Assembly (NCBI GenBank): GCA_964242625.1
Contig: CAXTAO010000014.1
Coordinates: forward strand, 1 to 64,000
DNA: 64,000 nt
Direction: 5' to 3'
DNA from: JASLDZ01 sp964242625
GTDB taxonomy: Bacteria > Pseudomonadota > Alphaproteobacteria > Caulobacterales > Caulobacteraceae
The translations under genes and the position numbers were made by a program. Positions 17,073 to 25,344 of this stretch are shown one piece after another. The notes below the pieces were generated by a model. It worked only from the letters and a program-made list of their open reading frames with translations. It did not search any database and was not told the DNA's origin. The first letter of the stretch is position 1, and every line of letters begins with the position of its first letter.

Positions 17073-17609
17073 CTACTTCTTCCTGAAGCGATCCAGCGAG
17101 ACGACCTTCGGCCCCTCGGGAGGGCTGGACGGCGGAGGTTCGTCATCGTCGGAGGAGGGCGAATCGGACTCGGCCGCGCGCCGATGGAGGGAGACCACCT
17201 CGGCGTCGGTATGCGCCTCGTCGGCGGGTGCGGTCTCCGCTGCAGGCTCGAACTGCAGCATGAATTGGACGCTCGGATCGTAGAACCGCGTCACGGCGCT
17301 GTAGGGGGCGACCAGCCGCTTGGGCGCGCCGCCGAATTTCAGCATGACCGAGAAGCCGTCTTGCCCGACCTCCAAGTCCCAGAACTGGTGCTGGAGCACG
17401 ATGGTCATGTCTTCCGGATAGCGGGCCAGGAGGTCGGGAGGAACGGATACGCCCGGCGCAGTCGTGCGGAAGGAGATGTAGAGGTGGTGCGCTCCCGGCA
17501 GACCGTCGGGGCTGGCGGCGCGCTCCAGCGCGGCCCTGACCACGCCGCGCAGCGCATCTTGCGCCAGCGCTTGGTAGTCCATCAGATCGGGGGTCTCGGG
17601 ATCGGCCAT
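17073..17609 (-). CDS. sspB: SspB-family adaptor for ClpXP
   Basis: 178-residue alpha-type SspB, which binds ssrA-tagged proteins and delivers them to the ClpXP protease. The N-terminal part (LMDYQALAQDALRGVVRAALE, then HHLYISFRTTAPGV and MTIVLQHQFWDLEV) is the folded substrate-binding domain. An acidic Ser/Pro-rich linker follows, and the last residues (KVVSLDRFRKK) form the ClpX-binding tail. ATG 17609 was chosen over an upstream GTG because GAGG precedes it by five bases. The two-piece ssrA gene lies immediately upstream on the same strand. Confidence 0.92.
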   Translation of the reverse strand: MADPETPDLMDYQALAQDALRGVVRAALERAASPDGLPGAHHLYISFRTTAPGVSVPPDLLARYPEDMTIVLQHQFWDLEVGQDGFSVMLKFGGAPKRLVAPYSAVTRFYDPSVQFMLQFEPAAETAPADEAHTDAEVVSLHRRAAESDSPSSDDDEPPPSSPPEGPKVVSLDRFRKK

Positions 17610-17704
17610 ACGCACCTCGCGTCCACCTGCGGGGTCACTCCACGCGGGCCGGTTACACCACGTCCGCCCTCCCGTCGCGGAGCCGGGCTGCGGCGGAATC
17701 GCTT

Positions 17705-18037
17705 GAGGTGGGGTGGGGGCTTCTGTTGCCAGGCGCCCCCGGGCCCCGCCTGGAGGGGCTAACCCCCAGGGCTTAAGATGCGGATGTCACCGGACCGCTT
17801 ACGCGGCCAGGCGGACGTCCTGAGCGAAGTTGTCATTCGCAGTTACAATAAAGGACGATCGCGGAGTCCCACACCGGGAGAAAGCAAAACACCTTTACAC
17901 GTCCGTCGATGCTGATCGGCCCCAGACTTCGCCGTGACAACCCGGCCGAAGGAGTGGTGGAGCCGCCGGGAATCGCACCCGGGTCCGGTCCGCTTATTAC
18001 GTGCGCGTTTATCCCCATAGTCCGGCTTGCGCCGAGC
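17705..18037 (-). ncRNA. ssrA: tmRNA, permuted two-piece form
   Basis: Transfer-messenger RNA that rescues stalled ribosomes. Minus-strand order is acceptor piece (about 18037-17955), intervening segment (17954-17924), coding piece (17923 to about 17705). The acceptor piece ends with a T-arm (CCGGG, loop TGCGATT, CCCGG), then CGGCTCC, discriminator A and an encoded CCA at 17957-17955. The coding piece starts GGGGCCG (17923-17917), which pairs fully with CGGCTCC and leaves a G3-U70 wobble, the alanine identity element. CGGTCCG just after the tag can pair with CGGACCG in the acceptor piece. The motif GGCAACAGAAGCC near the 3' end is typical of alphaproteobacterial tmRNA. Outer ends are approximate. 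Confidence 0.93.
17799..17840 (-). other. tmRNA tag reading frame
   Basis: The resume codon GCG (17840-17838) opens a 13-codon frame ending in TAA (17801-17799). With the tRNA-borne alanine, the peptide is AANDNFAQDVRLAA. The ANDNFA start and the LAA end match alphaproteobacterial tags recognised by SspB and ClpX. Confidence 0.93.
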
Positions 18038-18043
18038 GGATCG

Positions 18044-18071
18044 AATATAGGCGCGGGCGGAGCCGCGGGGA
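18044..18071 (-). promoter_or_regulatory. Possible ssrA promoter
   Basis: TATATT (18049-18044 on the minus strand) is a good -10 box. The sequence 17 bases upstream, TTCCCC, is a poor -35. A GCAA-capped hairpin (TCGGC, GCCGG) follows at the likely RNA start. A start near 18037 would fit the tmRNA acceptor piece. Confidence 0.35.
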
Positions 18072-18125
18072 AGCCCGGCGCGTTTGGAGGCGACGCCGGG
18101 GATGTCCGGCGTACGGAGCCCGCCC

Positions 18126-18416
18126 ATGATCGGTGTGATCGCCACCCTCGTCGCCAAGGACGGCCGAGAGGGCGAGTTCGAGCAGGCCTTTCTGCAGATG
18201 ACGGACGCGGTGAAGGCGAACGAACCGGGAAATCGGATGTACCAGCTCGTCCGCAGCCGCGACGGATCGCGCACCTACGTCGTCATGGAGGTGTACGCCG
18301 ACGACGCCGCGCTCGAGGCGCACCGCACGAGCGAGCACTACAAGTCTGGCGGCCGCGCCCTGCGTGATCTCGTCGAGGGTCCGCCGGAGGTGAAGGTGTT
18401 CGACGCCGTGGAGTGA
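18126..18416 (+). CDS. Putative quinol monooxygenase (ABM domain)
   Basis: 96-residue protein with a single antibiotic-biosynthesis-monooxygenase-type ferredoxin-like fold: the beta strand MIGVIATLVAKDGREGEFEQAF, the Asn/Pro-containing turn GNRMYQLVRS, YVVMEVYADDAALEAHRTSEHYK with the conserved His, and an end in VKVFDAVE. Relatives such as YgiN oxidise quinols or are small stress proteins; the real substrate is unknown. It is divergent from ssrA and nearly touches the end of the convergent short-chain dehydrogenase gene (3 bp gap). Confidence 0.88.
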   Translation: MIGVIATLVAKDGREGEFEQAFLQMTDAVKANEPGNRMYQLVRSRDGSRTYVVMEVYADDAALEAHRTSEHYKSGGRALRDLVEGPPEVKVFDAVE

Positions 18417-18419
18417 GGC

Positions 18420-19334
18420 TCAGGCCTCGCCCAACCTGCGCACGACCTTTTGCAGCTGGCCCGCGCCCGTGGGGTAGGTCTCGGCGCCGGCTTCGTCAGC
18501 GACCTGCGCCCAGGCGTCGCGCACGCCTTCCGCGCTCAGCGCCGCGCCCCGCAGCACTGCGCCTTGCGTCTCCAGGACGTGCACGAGCGAGAAGACGCCC
18601 CCGCCCGCCGACAGGATCACCCCCTCCGGCGCGTCCTCGGCGAGGAGGCGCACAACGCCAGGCGTCACCGTCTCGGGCGTGATCGCGTCCATGATCGCAT
18701 CGGGTATGCCCAGCCCCTCCGTCATGCGGGTGGCGGCGACCGGGGCCACTGCGTTGACGCGGATGTTGTGGCGCGCACCCTCGATCCGCAGCGTGTTCAT
18801 CAGCCCCACCACGCCCAGCTTCGCCGCGCCGTAATTCGACTGGCCGAAGTTGCCGTAGAGGCCGGAGGAGGAGGTCGTCACCACCACGCGGCCGTACTCG
18901 CGCTCGCGCATGTGCGGCCACACGGCGTGGAGCGGCTTCCACGTGCCCATGAGATGCACGCCGACCACCGTCTCCATGTCGGCCAGCGTCATCTTGGCGA
19001 AGGAGCGGTCGCGCAGGATGCCGGCGTTGGCGACCAGGAGGTCGATGCGGCCAAAGGCCTGCAGCGCCTCGTCCACCATGCGCGCCACCCCCGCGTCGTC
19101 GGTGACCGACGAGCCGTTGGCGATCGCGCGGCCGCCGGTCGCCTCGATCTCGCGCACCACGGCCTGCGCCGCCTCCGACCCGCCGCCGGAGCCGTCCACC
19201 GCGCCGCCGAGGTCGTTGACCACCACCGCCGCGCCGCGCCGCGCCAGCTCCAGCGCGTGGGCGCGACCGAGGCCGCCGCCCGCGCCGGTCACGATAGCGC
19301 AGCGTCCGTCGAAGCGGATTGGATCGGCGGCCAT
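18420..19334 (-). CDS. Short-chain dehydrogenase, peroxisomal MFE-2-like
   Basis: 304-residue NAD(P)-dependent short-chain dehydrogenase. The cofactor motif TGAGGGLGR is near residue 17, with VVVNDLGG selecting the cofactor, NAG in VANAGILRDRSF, catalytic Ser in TTSSSGLYG and the YGAAK pair. The long VVNDLGGAVDGSGGG insertion resembles the hydroxyacyl-CoA dehydrogenase module of multifunctional enzyme 2, so a fatty-acyl or steroid substrate is likely. The last 60 residues go beyond the usual SDR core. Single gene, convergent with the monooxygenase. Confidence 0.88.
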   Translation of the reverse strand: MAADPIRFDGRCAIVTGAGGGLGRAHALELARRGAAVVVNDLGGAVDGSGGGSEAAQAVVREIEATGGRAIANGSSVTDDAGVARMVDEALQAFGRIDLLVANAGILRDRSFAKMTLADMETVVGVHLMGTWKPLHAVWPHMREREYGRVVVTTSSSGLYGNFGQSNYGAAKLGVVGLMNTLRIEGARHNIRVNAVAPVAATRMTEGLGIPDAIMDAITPETVTPGVVRLLAEDAPEGVILSAGGGVFSLVHVLETQGAVLRGAALSAEGVRDAWAQVADEAGAETYPTGAGQLQKVVRRLGEA

Positions 19335-19483
19335 GGGCGCTCCGTGGGCGGCTGGGTGAACGGCGTTCCCTCGACCTGTGAAGCGCGCGTCGTCCCCTCG
19401 TCAACGGCTGCGCCCATTCGCCCCGTCGCGCGTGGGGCCGCCCGCGTGCAGGGAGCGCCCGGTCGGGCGGGGGACGTGTCGAG

Positions 19484-20764
19484 TTGCCGAACGCGCTGAA
19501 CGCGCAGAGCCTCACCGGGCTCGTGCTCGTGCTCCTGATCTGCTGGGCGGCGTCGGAGAACCGGCGGCGCTTCCCCTGGCGGCTGGCGGCGGGCTCGATC
19601 CTTGTCCAGCTTGCGCTCGTACTCGTGCTGTTCGGCCTGCCCGCGGCGCGCGGCGCGCTCCAGGGTGTGAACGGCGCGGTGGACGCCCTGGCCCGCGCCA
19701 CCCAGGCGGGGGCGCAATTCGTGTTCGGCTTCTTGGCCGGCGCGAGCCAGCCCTACCCGGTCAACGACGCCTCGGCGCTGTTCATCTTCGGCTTCCGCGT
19801 GCTGCCGGTGATCCTGGTGGTGTGCGCGCTCTCCGCGCTCCTCTGGCATTGGCGAATTCTGCGGTGGGCGACGCGGCTTTTCGGCCTCGTGTTCCAGCGC
19901 ACGCTAGGTCTGCGCGGGCCGCCGGCGCTGGCGGTGGCGGCGACCATCTTCATGGGGCAGGTGGAGGGGCCGATCTTCATCCGCGCCTATCTCGATCGGC
20001 TGTCGCGTTCCGAGCTCTTCACCCTGATGGCGGTGGGGATGAGCTGCGTTTCCGGCTCGACCATGGTGGCCTACGCCACCTTGTTGAAGGCGACCCTGCC
20101 CAACGCCGCAGCCCATGTGCTGGCGGCTTCCATCATCTCGGCCCCGGCGGGCGTGCTCCTGGCGCGCGTGCTCGTGCCGCCGCCGGCGCGCGAGGACGAA
20201 GCGGCGGTCGAGGTGGGCGACGACCGCATGTACACGAGCTCGATCGACGCCCTGATCCGCGGGACGGGCGATGGGCTGCAGGTCGTGCTGAACGTGGCCG
20301 CCACCCTGATCGTGTTCGTGGCGCTGATCGCGCTCGCCGACCAGGCCCTGCGCCTCCTGCCGCCGGTGGCCGGCGCCCCCGTCTCCATCGAGCGGGCGCT
20401 GGGGGCGGTGTTCACGCCGCTGGCCTGGTCGCTGGGCCTGCCCTGGCGCGAGGCGGGCGTGGGCGGCCAGCTTCTGGGCGTGAAGCTCGTGCTAACCGAG
20501 TTCTCCGCCTTCATCCGCCTGGGCGCGATCGGGGCCGGCGAGCTCTCGCCCCGCTCGCGCATGATCATGACCTACGCCCTGTGCGGCTTCGCCAACCTGG
20601 CGTCGGTGGGCATCAACGTGGCGGGCTTCGGCGTGCTGGTGCCCGGTCGGCGGGCCGAGGTGCAGGCGCTGGTCTGGCGCGCGCTCCTGGCGGGCTTCCT
20701 CGCCACCTGCATGACCGCCTCGCTCGTGGGCGCCCTGCCGGCCGCGCTGTTCACCGCGCGATGA
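19484..20764 (+). CDS. Concentrative nucleoside transporter (NupC/CNT)
   Basis: 426-residue inner-membrane nucleoside importer driven by protons or sodium. The CNT core is visible: FRVLPVILVVCALSALLWHW, IFMGQVEGPIFIRAYLDRLSRSELFTLMAVGMSCVSGSTMVAYA and the late motif LTEFSAFIRLGA, with a loop after YALCGFANLASVGINVAGFG. No ATG fits the N terminus; TTG 19484 gives the expected length with only a weak G-rich Shine-Dalgarno. Its stop overlaps the next gene by four bases (ATGA). Confidence 0.9.
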   Translation: MPNALNAQSLTGLVLVLLICWAASENRRRFPWRLAAGSILVQLALVLVLFGLPAARGALQGVNGAVDALARATQAGAQFVFGFLAGASQPYPVNDASALFIFGFRVLPVILVVCALSALLWHWRILRWATRLFGLVFQRTLGLRGPPALAVAATIFMGQVEGPIFIRAYLDRLSRSELFTLMAVGMSCVSGSTMVAYATLLKATLPNAAAHVLAASIISAPAGVLLARVLVPPPAREDEAAVEVGDDRMYTSSIDALIRGTGDGLQVVLNVAATLIVFVALIALADQALRLLPPVAGAPVSIERALGAVFTPLAWSLGLPWREAGVGGQLLGVKLVLTEFSAFIRLGAIGAGELSPRSRMIMTYALCGFANLASVGINVAGFGVLVPGRRAEVQALVWRALLAGFLATCMTASLVGALPAALFTAR

Positions 20765-21279
20765 TCGAGGTCGACGCCCGCCCGCTGATCGTCACGCTGA
20801 AGGTCGACAGCGCGACCTTTGGCCGGCTGGACGCCCTGCGGCGTGCGCATTTCCCGCCGGCGCTGAACCGGCTTTCCGCCCACCTGACGCTCTTCCACCA
20901 CCTGCCGGGCGAGCGCCTCGCCGAGGCGGTCGCCGACCTGACCGAGGTCTGCCGCCGATCGCCGCTGCGCCTCCGGGTCGCGGGCCTGCGCCTTCTCGGC
21001 CGCGGGGTGGCCTTCGACATCGACGGGGCGGCGCTGGTCGAGGTGCGGCGCGAGCTGGCGCGCCGCTGGGGACCGTGGCTTTCGGCCCAGGACCGCCAGG
21101 GCTTCCGCGCCCACGTAACGGTGCAGAACAAGGTCGACCCGGCCGACGCGCGCCGGCTGCGCGACGAGTTGCAGGCGGGCTTCGCGCCATGGGACGCGAC
21201 GGGCGAGGCGCTGCAGCTGTGGCGCTACCTCGGCGGCCCCTGGGAGGCCGAGGCGGAGCTTCCATTCCACACTCGCTGA
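20761..21279 (+). CDS. 2H phosphoesterase (2'-5' RNA ligase-like)
   Basis: 172 residues with the two HxT/S signatures of the 2H superfamily: HLT in LSAHLTLFHH and HVT in FRAHVTVQNKV. Members cleave or join 2'-5' or cyclic phosphodiester bonds in RNA or nucleotides; the substrate here is unknown. It overlaps the nucleoside transporter gene by four bases, so it is translationally coupled; a nucleotide salvage link is possible. Confidence 0.85.
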   Translation: MIEVDARPLIVTLKVDSATFGRLDALRRAHFPPALNRLSAHLTLFHHLPGERLAEAVADLTEVCRRSPLRLRVAGLRLLGRGVAFDIDGAALVEVRRELARRWGPWLSAQDRQGFRAHVTVQNKVDPADARRLRDELQAGFAPWDATGEALQLWRYLGGPWEAEAELPFHTR

Positions 21280-21317
21280 GGGAAAGCGTGGCCGTGCGTC
21301 CAGGAGCGCCCCTCGTC

Positions 21318-22274
21318 TCAGGCCACCGCCGCGCGGAGGAGATCGTGCACGTGCAGCACGCCCTCCGGCCGGCCGGCCGCGTCCACCACGAACAGCACGG
21401 TGATGCGGCTCTCGTTGAGGAGCCGCAGCGCTTTTCCCGCCAGCATGTCGGCGCGCGCGGTCTTGGGCGCGCGGGTCATGACCTCGTCGACGCGAAGGCC
21501 GAACAGCCCGTCCATGTGGCGGCGCAGGTCGCCGTCGGTGACCACGCCCGCCAGGCGCCCCTCCGCGTCGGTCACGCCCAGCACGCCGAAGCGCTTCTCG
21601 GTCATGGCCAGGAGCGCCTCGCGCATGGGCGCGCCCGCCGGCGAGAGCGGCAGCTCCGGCCCCGTGTGCATCAGCTCGCGCACCGTGCGCAGCGCCGCGC
21701 CCAGCGTGCCTCCGGGGTGGAAAGCGCGGAACTCGTGCGGGGTGAAGCCGCGCGCCTCCAGGAGGGCGACCGCGAGGGCGTCGCCCAGCGCCATCTGGAG
21801 TGTGGTCGAGGTGGTCGGCGCGTCCACCCCGCCCGCGGCCTCAGGCGCGTCCGGCAGGCGCAGCACAGCGTCCGCCGCGCGGGCGAGCGCGCTGTTCATG
21901 GCGCAGGTCAGCGCGACGAGCGGGATGGCGAAGCGCTTGCAATAGGCCACCACGTCCGCCAGCTCGCGCGTCTCGCCCGAGCGGGAAAGCGCGATCACCA
22001 CGTCCCCCACGCCGATCATGCCGAGGTCGCCGTGGCTGGCCTCCGTGGCGTGCACGAAGAGGGCGGGCGTGCCGGTGGAGGCGAGGGTGGCCGCCACCTT
22101 GCGGGCCACGTGCCCGCTCTTGCCGACGCCCGTGCACACCACGCGTCCACGGGCTGCGCCGATCAGCTGCACCGCCTGGGCGAAACCCTCGTCCAGTTCG
22201 TCGGCCAAGCGGCGCAGGGCGTCGGCCTCCGCCCCCAGCACGCGGCGCGCGACGCCCAGCGCGTCCGTGCTCAC
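21318..22274 (-). CDS. kdsD: Arabinose-5-phosphate isomerase (KpsF/GutQ type)
   Basis: 318-residue enzyme that turns ribulose 5-phosphate into arabinose 5-phosphate, the first step to Kdo for lipopolysaccharide. An N-terminal sugar-isomerase domain (CTGVGKSGHVARKVAATLASTGTPALFVHATEASHGDLG, about 45-90, and LSRSGET) is followed by two CBS domains (about 205-318). The start is GTG 22274, overlapping the stop of the upstream small gene as GTGA. The length equals the family norm. Confidence 0.92.
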   Translation of the reverse strand: MSTDALGVARRVLGAEADALRRLADELDEGFAQAVQLIGAARGRVVCTGVGKSGHVARKVAATLASTGTPALFVHATEASHGDLGMIGVGDVVIALSRSGETRELADVVAYCKRFAIPLVALTCAMNSALARAADAVLRLPDAPEAAGGVDAPTTSTTLQMALGDALAVALLEARGFTPHEFRAFHPGGTLGAALRTVRELMHTGPELPLSPAGAPMREALLAMTEKRFGVLGVTDAEGRLAGVVTDGDLRRHMDGLFGLRVDEVMTRAPKTARADMLAGKALRLLNESRITVLFVVDAAGRPEGVLHVHDLLRAAVA

Positions 22275-22534
22275 GGCCGGCCGCCGGGGGTGGGAACCTC
22301 GATCGCGGGACGCAGGTCGGGGGCACCCCCCGGCGCACGCGGACGCTCGTAGCGCGGACGCACCGGCTTGCGCTGGGCGCGCGCGGCGGCGGCGATCTCG
22401 GGGTCGACCGGGCCGAGCGGCTGACGGAAGGGGCGGGGGGAAGGCGCGCCCAGCCCCTGCGGCCAGACGAGCGCCAGCGCGATGACGAGAACAGCCGCCG
22501 CGGCGGCCAGCGAGAAGAAGATGCGATCGGTCAT
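22271..22534 (-). CDS. Small membrane-anchored protein, 87 aa
   Basis: A membrane segment at about residues 5-24 (IFFSLAAAAAVLVIALALVWP) is followed by a Pro/Arg-rich tail. No family recognised. It overlaps kdsD by four bases and is coupled to it, so an envelope role is possible. It could be periplasmic with an uncleaved anchor. Confidence 0.7.
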   Translation of the reverse strand: MTDRIFFSLAAAAAVLVIALALVWPQGLGAPSPRPFRQPLGPVDPEIAAAARAQRKPVRPRYERPRAPGGAPDLRPAIEVPTPGGRP

Positions 22535-22637
22535 GGGCTCCGCCGCGTCTTAGCCAAGCCGGGCCGCCGCCGGAAGCTTGACCCTCGCGGGCCCGCCCCC
22601 TAGCCCCGCCGCACCCCGCGTCCGCCCAGGAGCCGCA

Positions 22638-23369
22638 ATGCCCAGCCTCGTCCTTCTCCGCCACGGCCAGAGCGAGTGGAACCAGCAGAACCGCTTCACC
22701 GGCTGGGTGGACGTCGACCTGTCCGAAGCGGGCGTGCGCGAGGCGGAGCACGCGGGCCGGCTGATAGCCGACGCGGGCGTGACCTTTGACCGCGCCTTTA
22801 CCTCAGTGCTCACGCGCGCGATCCGCACCGGGAACATGGCGCTGCGGCTTTCCGATCAGCTCTGGGTCCCGGTCGAAAAGGACTGGCGGTTGAACGAGCG
22901 CCACTACGGCGGCCTCACCGGGCTGGACAAGGCCGAGACCACCGCGCGCCACGGGGCCGAGCAGGTGCACGTGTGGCGGCGCTCTTACGACACGCCGCCG
23001 CCGCCGCTCGAGCCCGGCGGCGCCTACGATTTCGCCGCCGACCGACGCTATCGCGGGGTGGCGGTGCCCGCGACCGAGAGCCTGAAGACCACGCTGGAAC
23101 GCACCCTGCCGTACTGGGAAAGCGCGATCGAGCCGCGCCTCGCGGCGGGGGAGGACGTGCTGGTGGCGGCGCACGGCAACTCGCTGCGGGCCATCGTGAA
23201 GCACCTGTTCGAGGTGGGGGACGCCGCCATCACCGAGGTGGAGATCCCGACCGCCAACCCGCTGGTCGTCGAGCTCGACGCGGGACTGCGCCCTCGGGAG
23301 GCGCGCTATCTCGACGCCGCGCGCGCCACGGGCCTGCCGCTCGCGCCGGGCGCGGAAGCCTCGCGTTAA
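22638..23369 (+). CDS. gpmA: 2,3-bisphosphoglycerate-dependent phosphoglycerate mutase
   Basis: 243-residue glycolytic enzyme that interconverts 3- and 2-phosphoglycerate through a phospho-His. The phosphorylated residue is His9 in LLRHGQSEWNQQNRFTGW; the second His lies in VAAHGNSLRAIVKHL; NERHYGGLTG holds the catalytic Glu. AGGAG precedes the ATG at 22638. A Pro-rich loop (DTPPPPLEPGG) sits where the family has DxPPPP. Single gene, divergent from the 87-aa gene. Confidence 0.95.
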   Translation: MPSLVLLRHGQSEWNQQNRFTGWVDVDLSEAGVREAEHAGRLIADAGVTFDRAFTSVLTRAIRTGNMALRLSDQLWVPVEKDWRLNERHYGGLTGLDKAETTARHGAEQVHVWRRSYDTPPPPLEPGGAYDFAADRRYRGVAVPATESLKTTLERTLPYWESAIEPRLAAGEDVLVAAHGNSLRAIVKHLFEVGDAAITEVEIPTANPLVVELDAGLRPREARYLDAARATGLPLAPGAEASR

Positions 23370-23411
23370 CCGAACGGGGCGGAGGATCGCGCGCGCAGGA
23401 ACGGCGATCCC

Positions 23412-24668
23412 ATGACGGCTGTGGCCGCGACCATCACTCACCGGCGTATCACCCAGCTGGAGGTCGACGCCGTGTGCGCGCGGCACGACCGGCTGTGGCA
23501 GGCCAAGCCCGGCGGCGCACGGGCGGTGTTCTCCTGGCGCGACCTGTCGGGCCTGGAGCTGCGCGGCCGCAACCTCACCGACGCCGACTTCACCGGCGCG
23601 CTCCTGGTCGAGTGCGACCTGACCGGCGCGCGCCTCGACCACGCCAACCTCTACGGGGCCGACCTGCAGTTCGCGATCCTGGCGGACGCTTCCCTGCGGC
23701 GCGCCGACCTGCGGGGATCGTGCCTGCGGGGGGCCAATCTCACGGGCGCCGACCTGTTCGAGGCCGACCTGCGCGAGGGGGTCATAGCCGCCGCCGACCG
23801 CGCCGACGGGCTGCGCCGCGTCGAGCACCGGGTGCGCGCGGGCGAGATGCAGGGCGCGGTGCTGGCGGGAGCCGACCTCACCCGCTCCAAGCTCTCGGGC
23901 GTGACCGCCACCCGCGCCGACTTCTCCGACGCGATCATGAAGGATTGCAAGCTCGTCCGCGCCAACCTCAAGCACGCCACACTGACGGGCGCCGACCTCT
24001 CCGGCTGCGACCTCTCCGGGGCCGACCTCGCCGGGGCCGACCTGCGCGACGCCGTGCTGATCGGGGCCAAGACCGCGATGTGGAACGTGAGCCAGGCCGA
24101 TCTGACGGGCGCGCTCACCGACAAGCCGAGCGGGCGCGACGTGTCGAGTCTGCCGTATCGCGAGATGCTCGACGCCCACGCCCTGTGGTGCGAGACCGCC
24201 GGCCGCGAGGGCGCGCCTTCGGTGTTCGACGGCGCCGACCTGCGCGCGCTTCACTCCATCGCCGGGCTGAACCTCACGGCGTTGTCGGCCAGGGGCGCGG
24301 TGTTCTACGGCCTCGACATGCAGGGCGTTCAGTTGCAGGGCGCCAACCTGGAGGACTGCGACCTGCGCGCCTGCAACCTGCGCCGGGCCGACCTGCGCGG
24401 CGCCAGGCTTGCGCGGGCGCGGCTCTCCAACGCCGACCTGCGCGAGGTGCAGCTCGGCCCGCTGATCATCGGCCCCGACCGCCTCCTCCCCGCCGACCTG
24501 CGCAATGCGGTGTGCAAGGGGTCCGACTTCTCCGGCGCGGACCTCCGGCGCGCGCGGTTCGCCGCCGCCGATCTGGAGCGCGCCAACTTCGCCGGCGCTG
24601 TGACCCGCGACCTCGACCTGCAGGGGGCCAACCTCGCCAGCGTGCGCAACATGTCGCTGATCAGCTGA
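23412..24668 (+). CDS. Pentapeptide-repeat protein
   Basis: 418 residues dominated by A(D/N)LxX repeats, for example GADLQFAILADASLRRADL and GADLSGCDLSGADLAGADL, in two blocks (about 55-240 and 295-415) separated by a segment (about 240-290, DVSSLPYREMLDAHALWCET) without repeats. Such repeats fold into a right-handed square beta-helix. Function is unknown; some relatives mimic DNA and protect gyrase, but nothing here points to that. No signal peptide. The gene ends before a strong hairpin shared with the convergent heat-shock gene. Confidence 0.85.
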   Translation: MTAVAATITHRRITQLEVDAVCARHDRLWQAKPGGARAVFSWRDLSGLELRGRNLTDADFTGALLVECDLTGARLDHANLYGADLQFAILADASLRRADLRGSCLRGANLTGADLFEADLREGVIAAADRADGLRRVEHRVRAGEMQGAVLAGADLTRSKLSGVTATRADFSDAIMKDCKLVRANLKHATLTGADLSGCDLSGADLAGADLRDAVLIGAKTAMWNVSQADLTGALTDKPSGRDVSSLPYREMLDAHALWCETAGREGAPSVFDGADLRALHSIAGLNLTALSARGAVFYGLDMQGVQLQGANLEDCDLRACNLRRADLRGARLARARLSNADLREVQLGPLIIGPDRLLPADLRNAVCKGSDFSGADLRRARFAAADLERANFAGAVTRDLDLQGANLASVRNMSLIS

Positions 24669-24685
24669 GCCTCGCGCACGAGAAA

Positions 24686-24711
24686 GGGCGGCGCGGTCGC
24701 CCGCGCCGCCC
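24686..24711. terminator. Bidirectional terminator between pentapeptide and Hsp20 genes
   Basis: GGGCGGCGCGG (24686-24696) pairs perfectly over 11 bp with CCGCGCCGCCC (24701-24711), loop TCGC. T-containing tails follow on both strands (GTTCTGTT on plus, TTTCT on minus). It sits exactly between two convergent genes. Confidence 0.75.
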
Positions 24712-24747
24712 CGTTCTGTTCGCCGGCGATCTACGCGCGGCGGTGGA

Positions 24748-25206
24748 TCAAGCGGCCTGGACCTGGCCCTTGATCGCCGGAGCTTGAGCGCCCGTCGCGA
24801 TGGCGATGCGGCGCGGCTTCAGGCTTTCGGGCAGCTCGCGCTTGAGCTCGATGGCCAGGAGGCCGTTCTCGAGCGCGGCGCCGGTCACCACCACATAGTC
24901 GGCCAGCTGGAAGCGGCGTTCGAAGTTGCGCGCCGCGAGCCCGCGGTGGAGGAAGCGCTTGCCGTCGTCGTTGGCGGCCTTGCGGCCCGACACGGTGAGC
25001 ACGTTCTCCTTGGCCTCGATGGAGAGCTCGTCAGGGGAGAAGCCCGCGACGGCCAGCTCGATTCGATAGGCGTCGTCGCCCACGGACTCGATGTTGTAGG
25101 GCGGATAGCCCGCATCCGCGCTCTTGGCGGCGGCGTCGAGCAGGGCGGCCAGCCGGTCGAAACCGACGACCGAACGATACAGGGGGGAGTAGTCGATGGT
25201 GCGCAT
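24748..25206 (-). CDS. Small heat-shock protein Hsp20 (alpha-crystallin type)
   Basis: 152-residue holdase chaperone of the IbpA class. The N terminus MRTIDYSPLYRSVVGFDRLAALLD is the alphaproteobacterial form; the alpha-crystallin domain spans about 32-130 (PPYNIESVGDDAYRIELAVAGF to LENGLLAIELKRELPE). The C-terminal anchoring motif reads RRIAI. ATG 25206 was chosen over in-frame ATGs upstream because it gives the conserved start. A sigma-32-like promoter and a ROSE-like leader lie upstream. Confidence 0.93.
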   Translation of the reverse strand: MRTIDYSPLYRSVVGFDRLAALLDAAAKSADAGYPPYNIESVGDDAYRIELAVAGFSPDELSIEAKENVLTVSGRKAANDDGKRFLHRGLAARNFERRFQLADYVVVTGAALENGLLAIELKRELPESLKPRRIAIATGAQAPAIKGQVQAA

Positions 25207-25338
25207 GTCAGGCATCCCTCTCGTCAAGCAAGGTTGCGGCGCCCGGACCTGCGGAGTCCGGACGCTTATGTGAAGTTCGTGACGACCCGCTAGGCGGCGT
25301 CGCCGTGAACCGGAGGCCCGGTGAACCAGCGCCTCCGG
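25204..25338 (-). promoter_or_regulatory. ROSE-like RNA thermometer in the hsp20 leader
   Basis: The leader can fold into three hairpins. Hairpin 1 is CCGGAGGC with GCCTCCGG (25338-25310). Hairpin 2 is CGTCCGGAC with GTCCGGGCG (25264-25240). Hairpin 3 is CCTTGCT with GAGAGGG (25233-25216), which covers the Shine-Dalgarno. Hairpin 3 has the TTGCT opposite the Shine-Dalgarno with an expected G-G mismatch, as in ROSE elements that open on heating. Confidence 0.5.
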
Positions 25339-25344
25339 TCGCAA

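Noticed and set aside
17955..17995. T-arm and CCA that look like a tRNA 3' half
   Set aside because: No anticodon arm or D-arm lies upstream in the usual distance; the matching acceptor strand lies downstream with the tag frame, so it is a two-piece tmRNA.
23412..24668. Quinolone-resistance (Qnr-like) role for the pentapeptide-repeat protein
   Set aside because: Repeat type alone does not show this; the repeats are interrupted by a non-repeat segment and no gyrase-specific features are visible.
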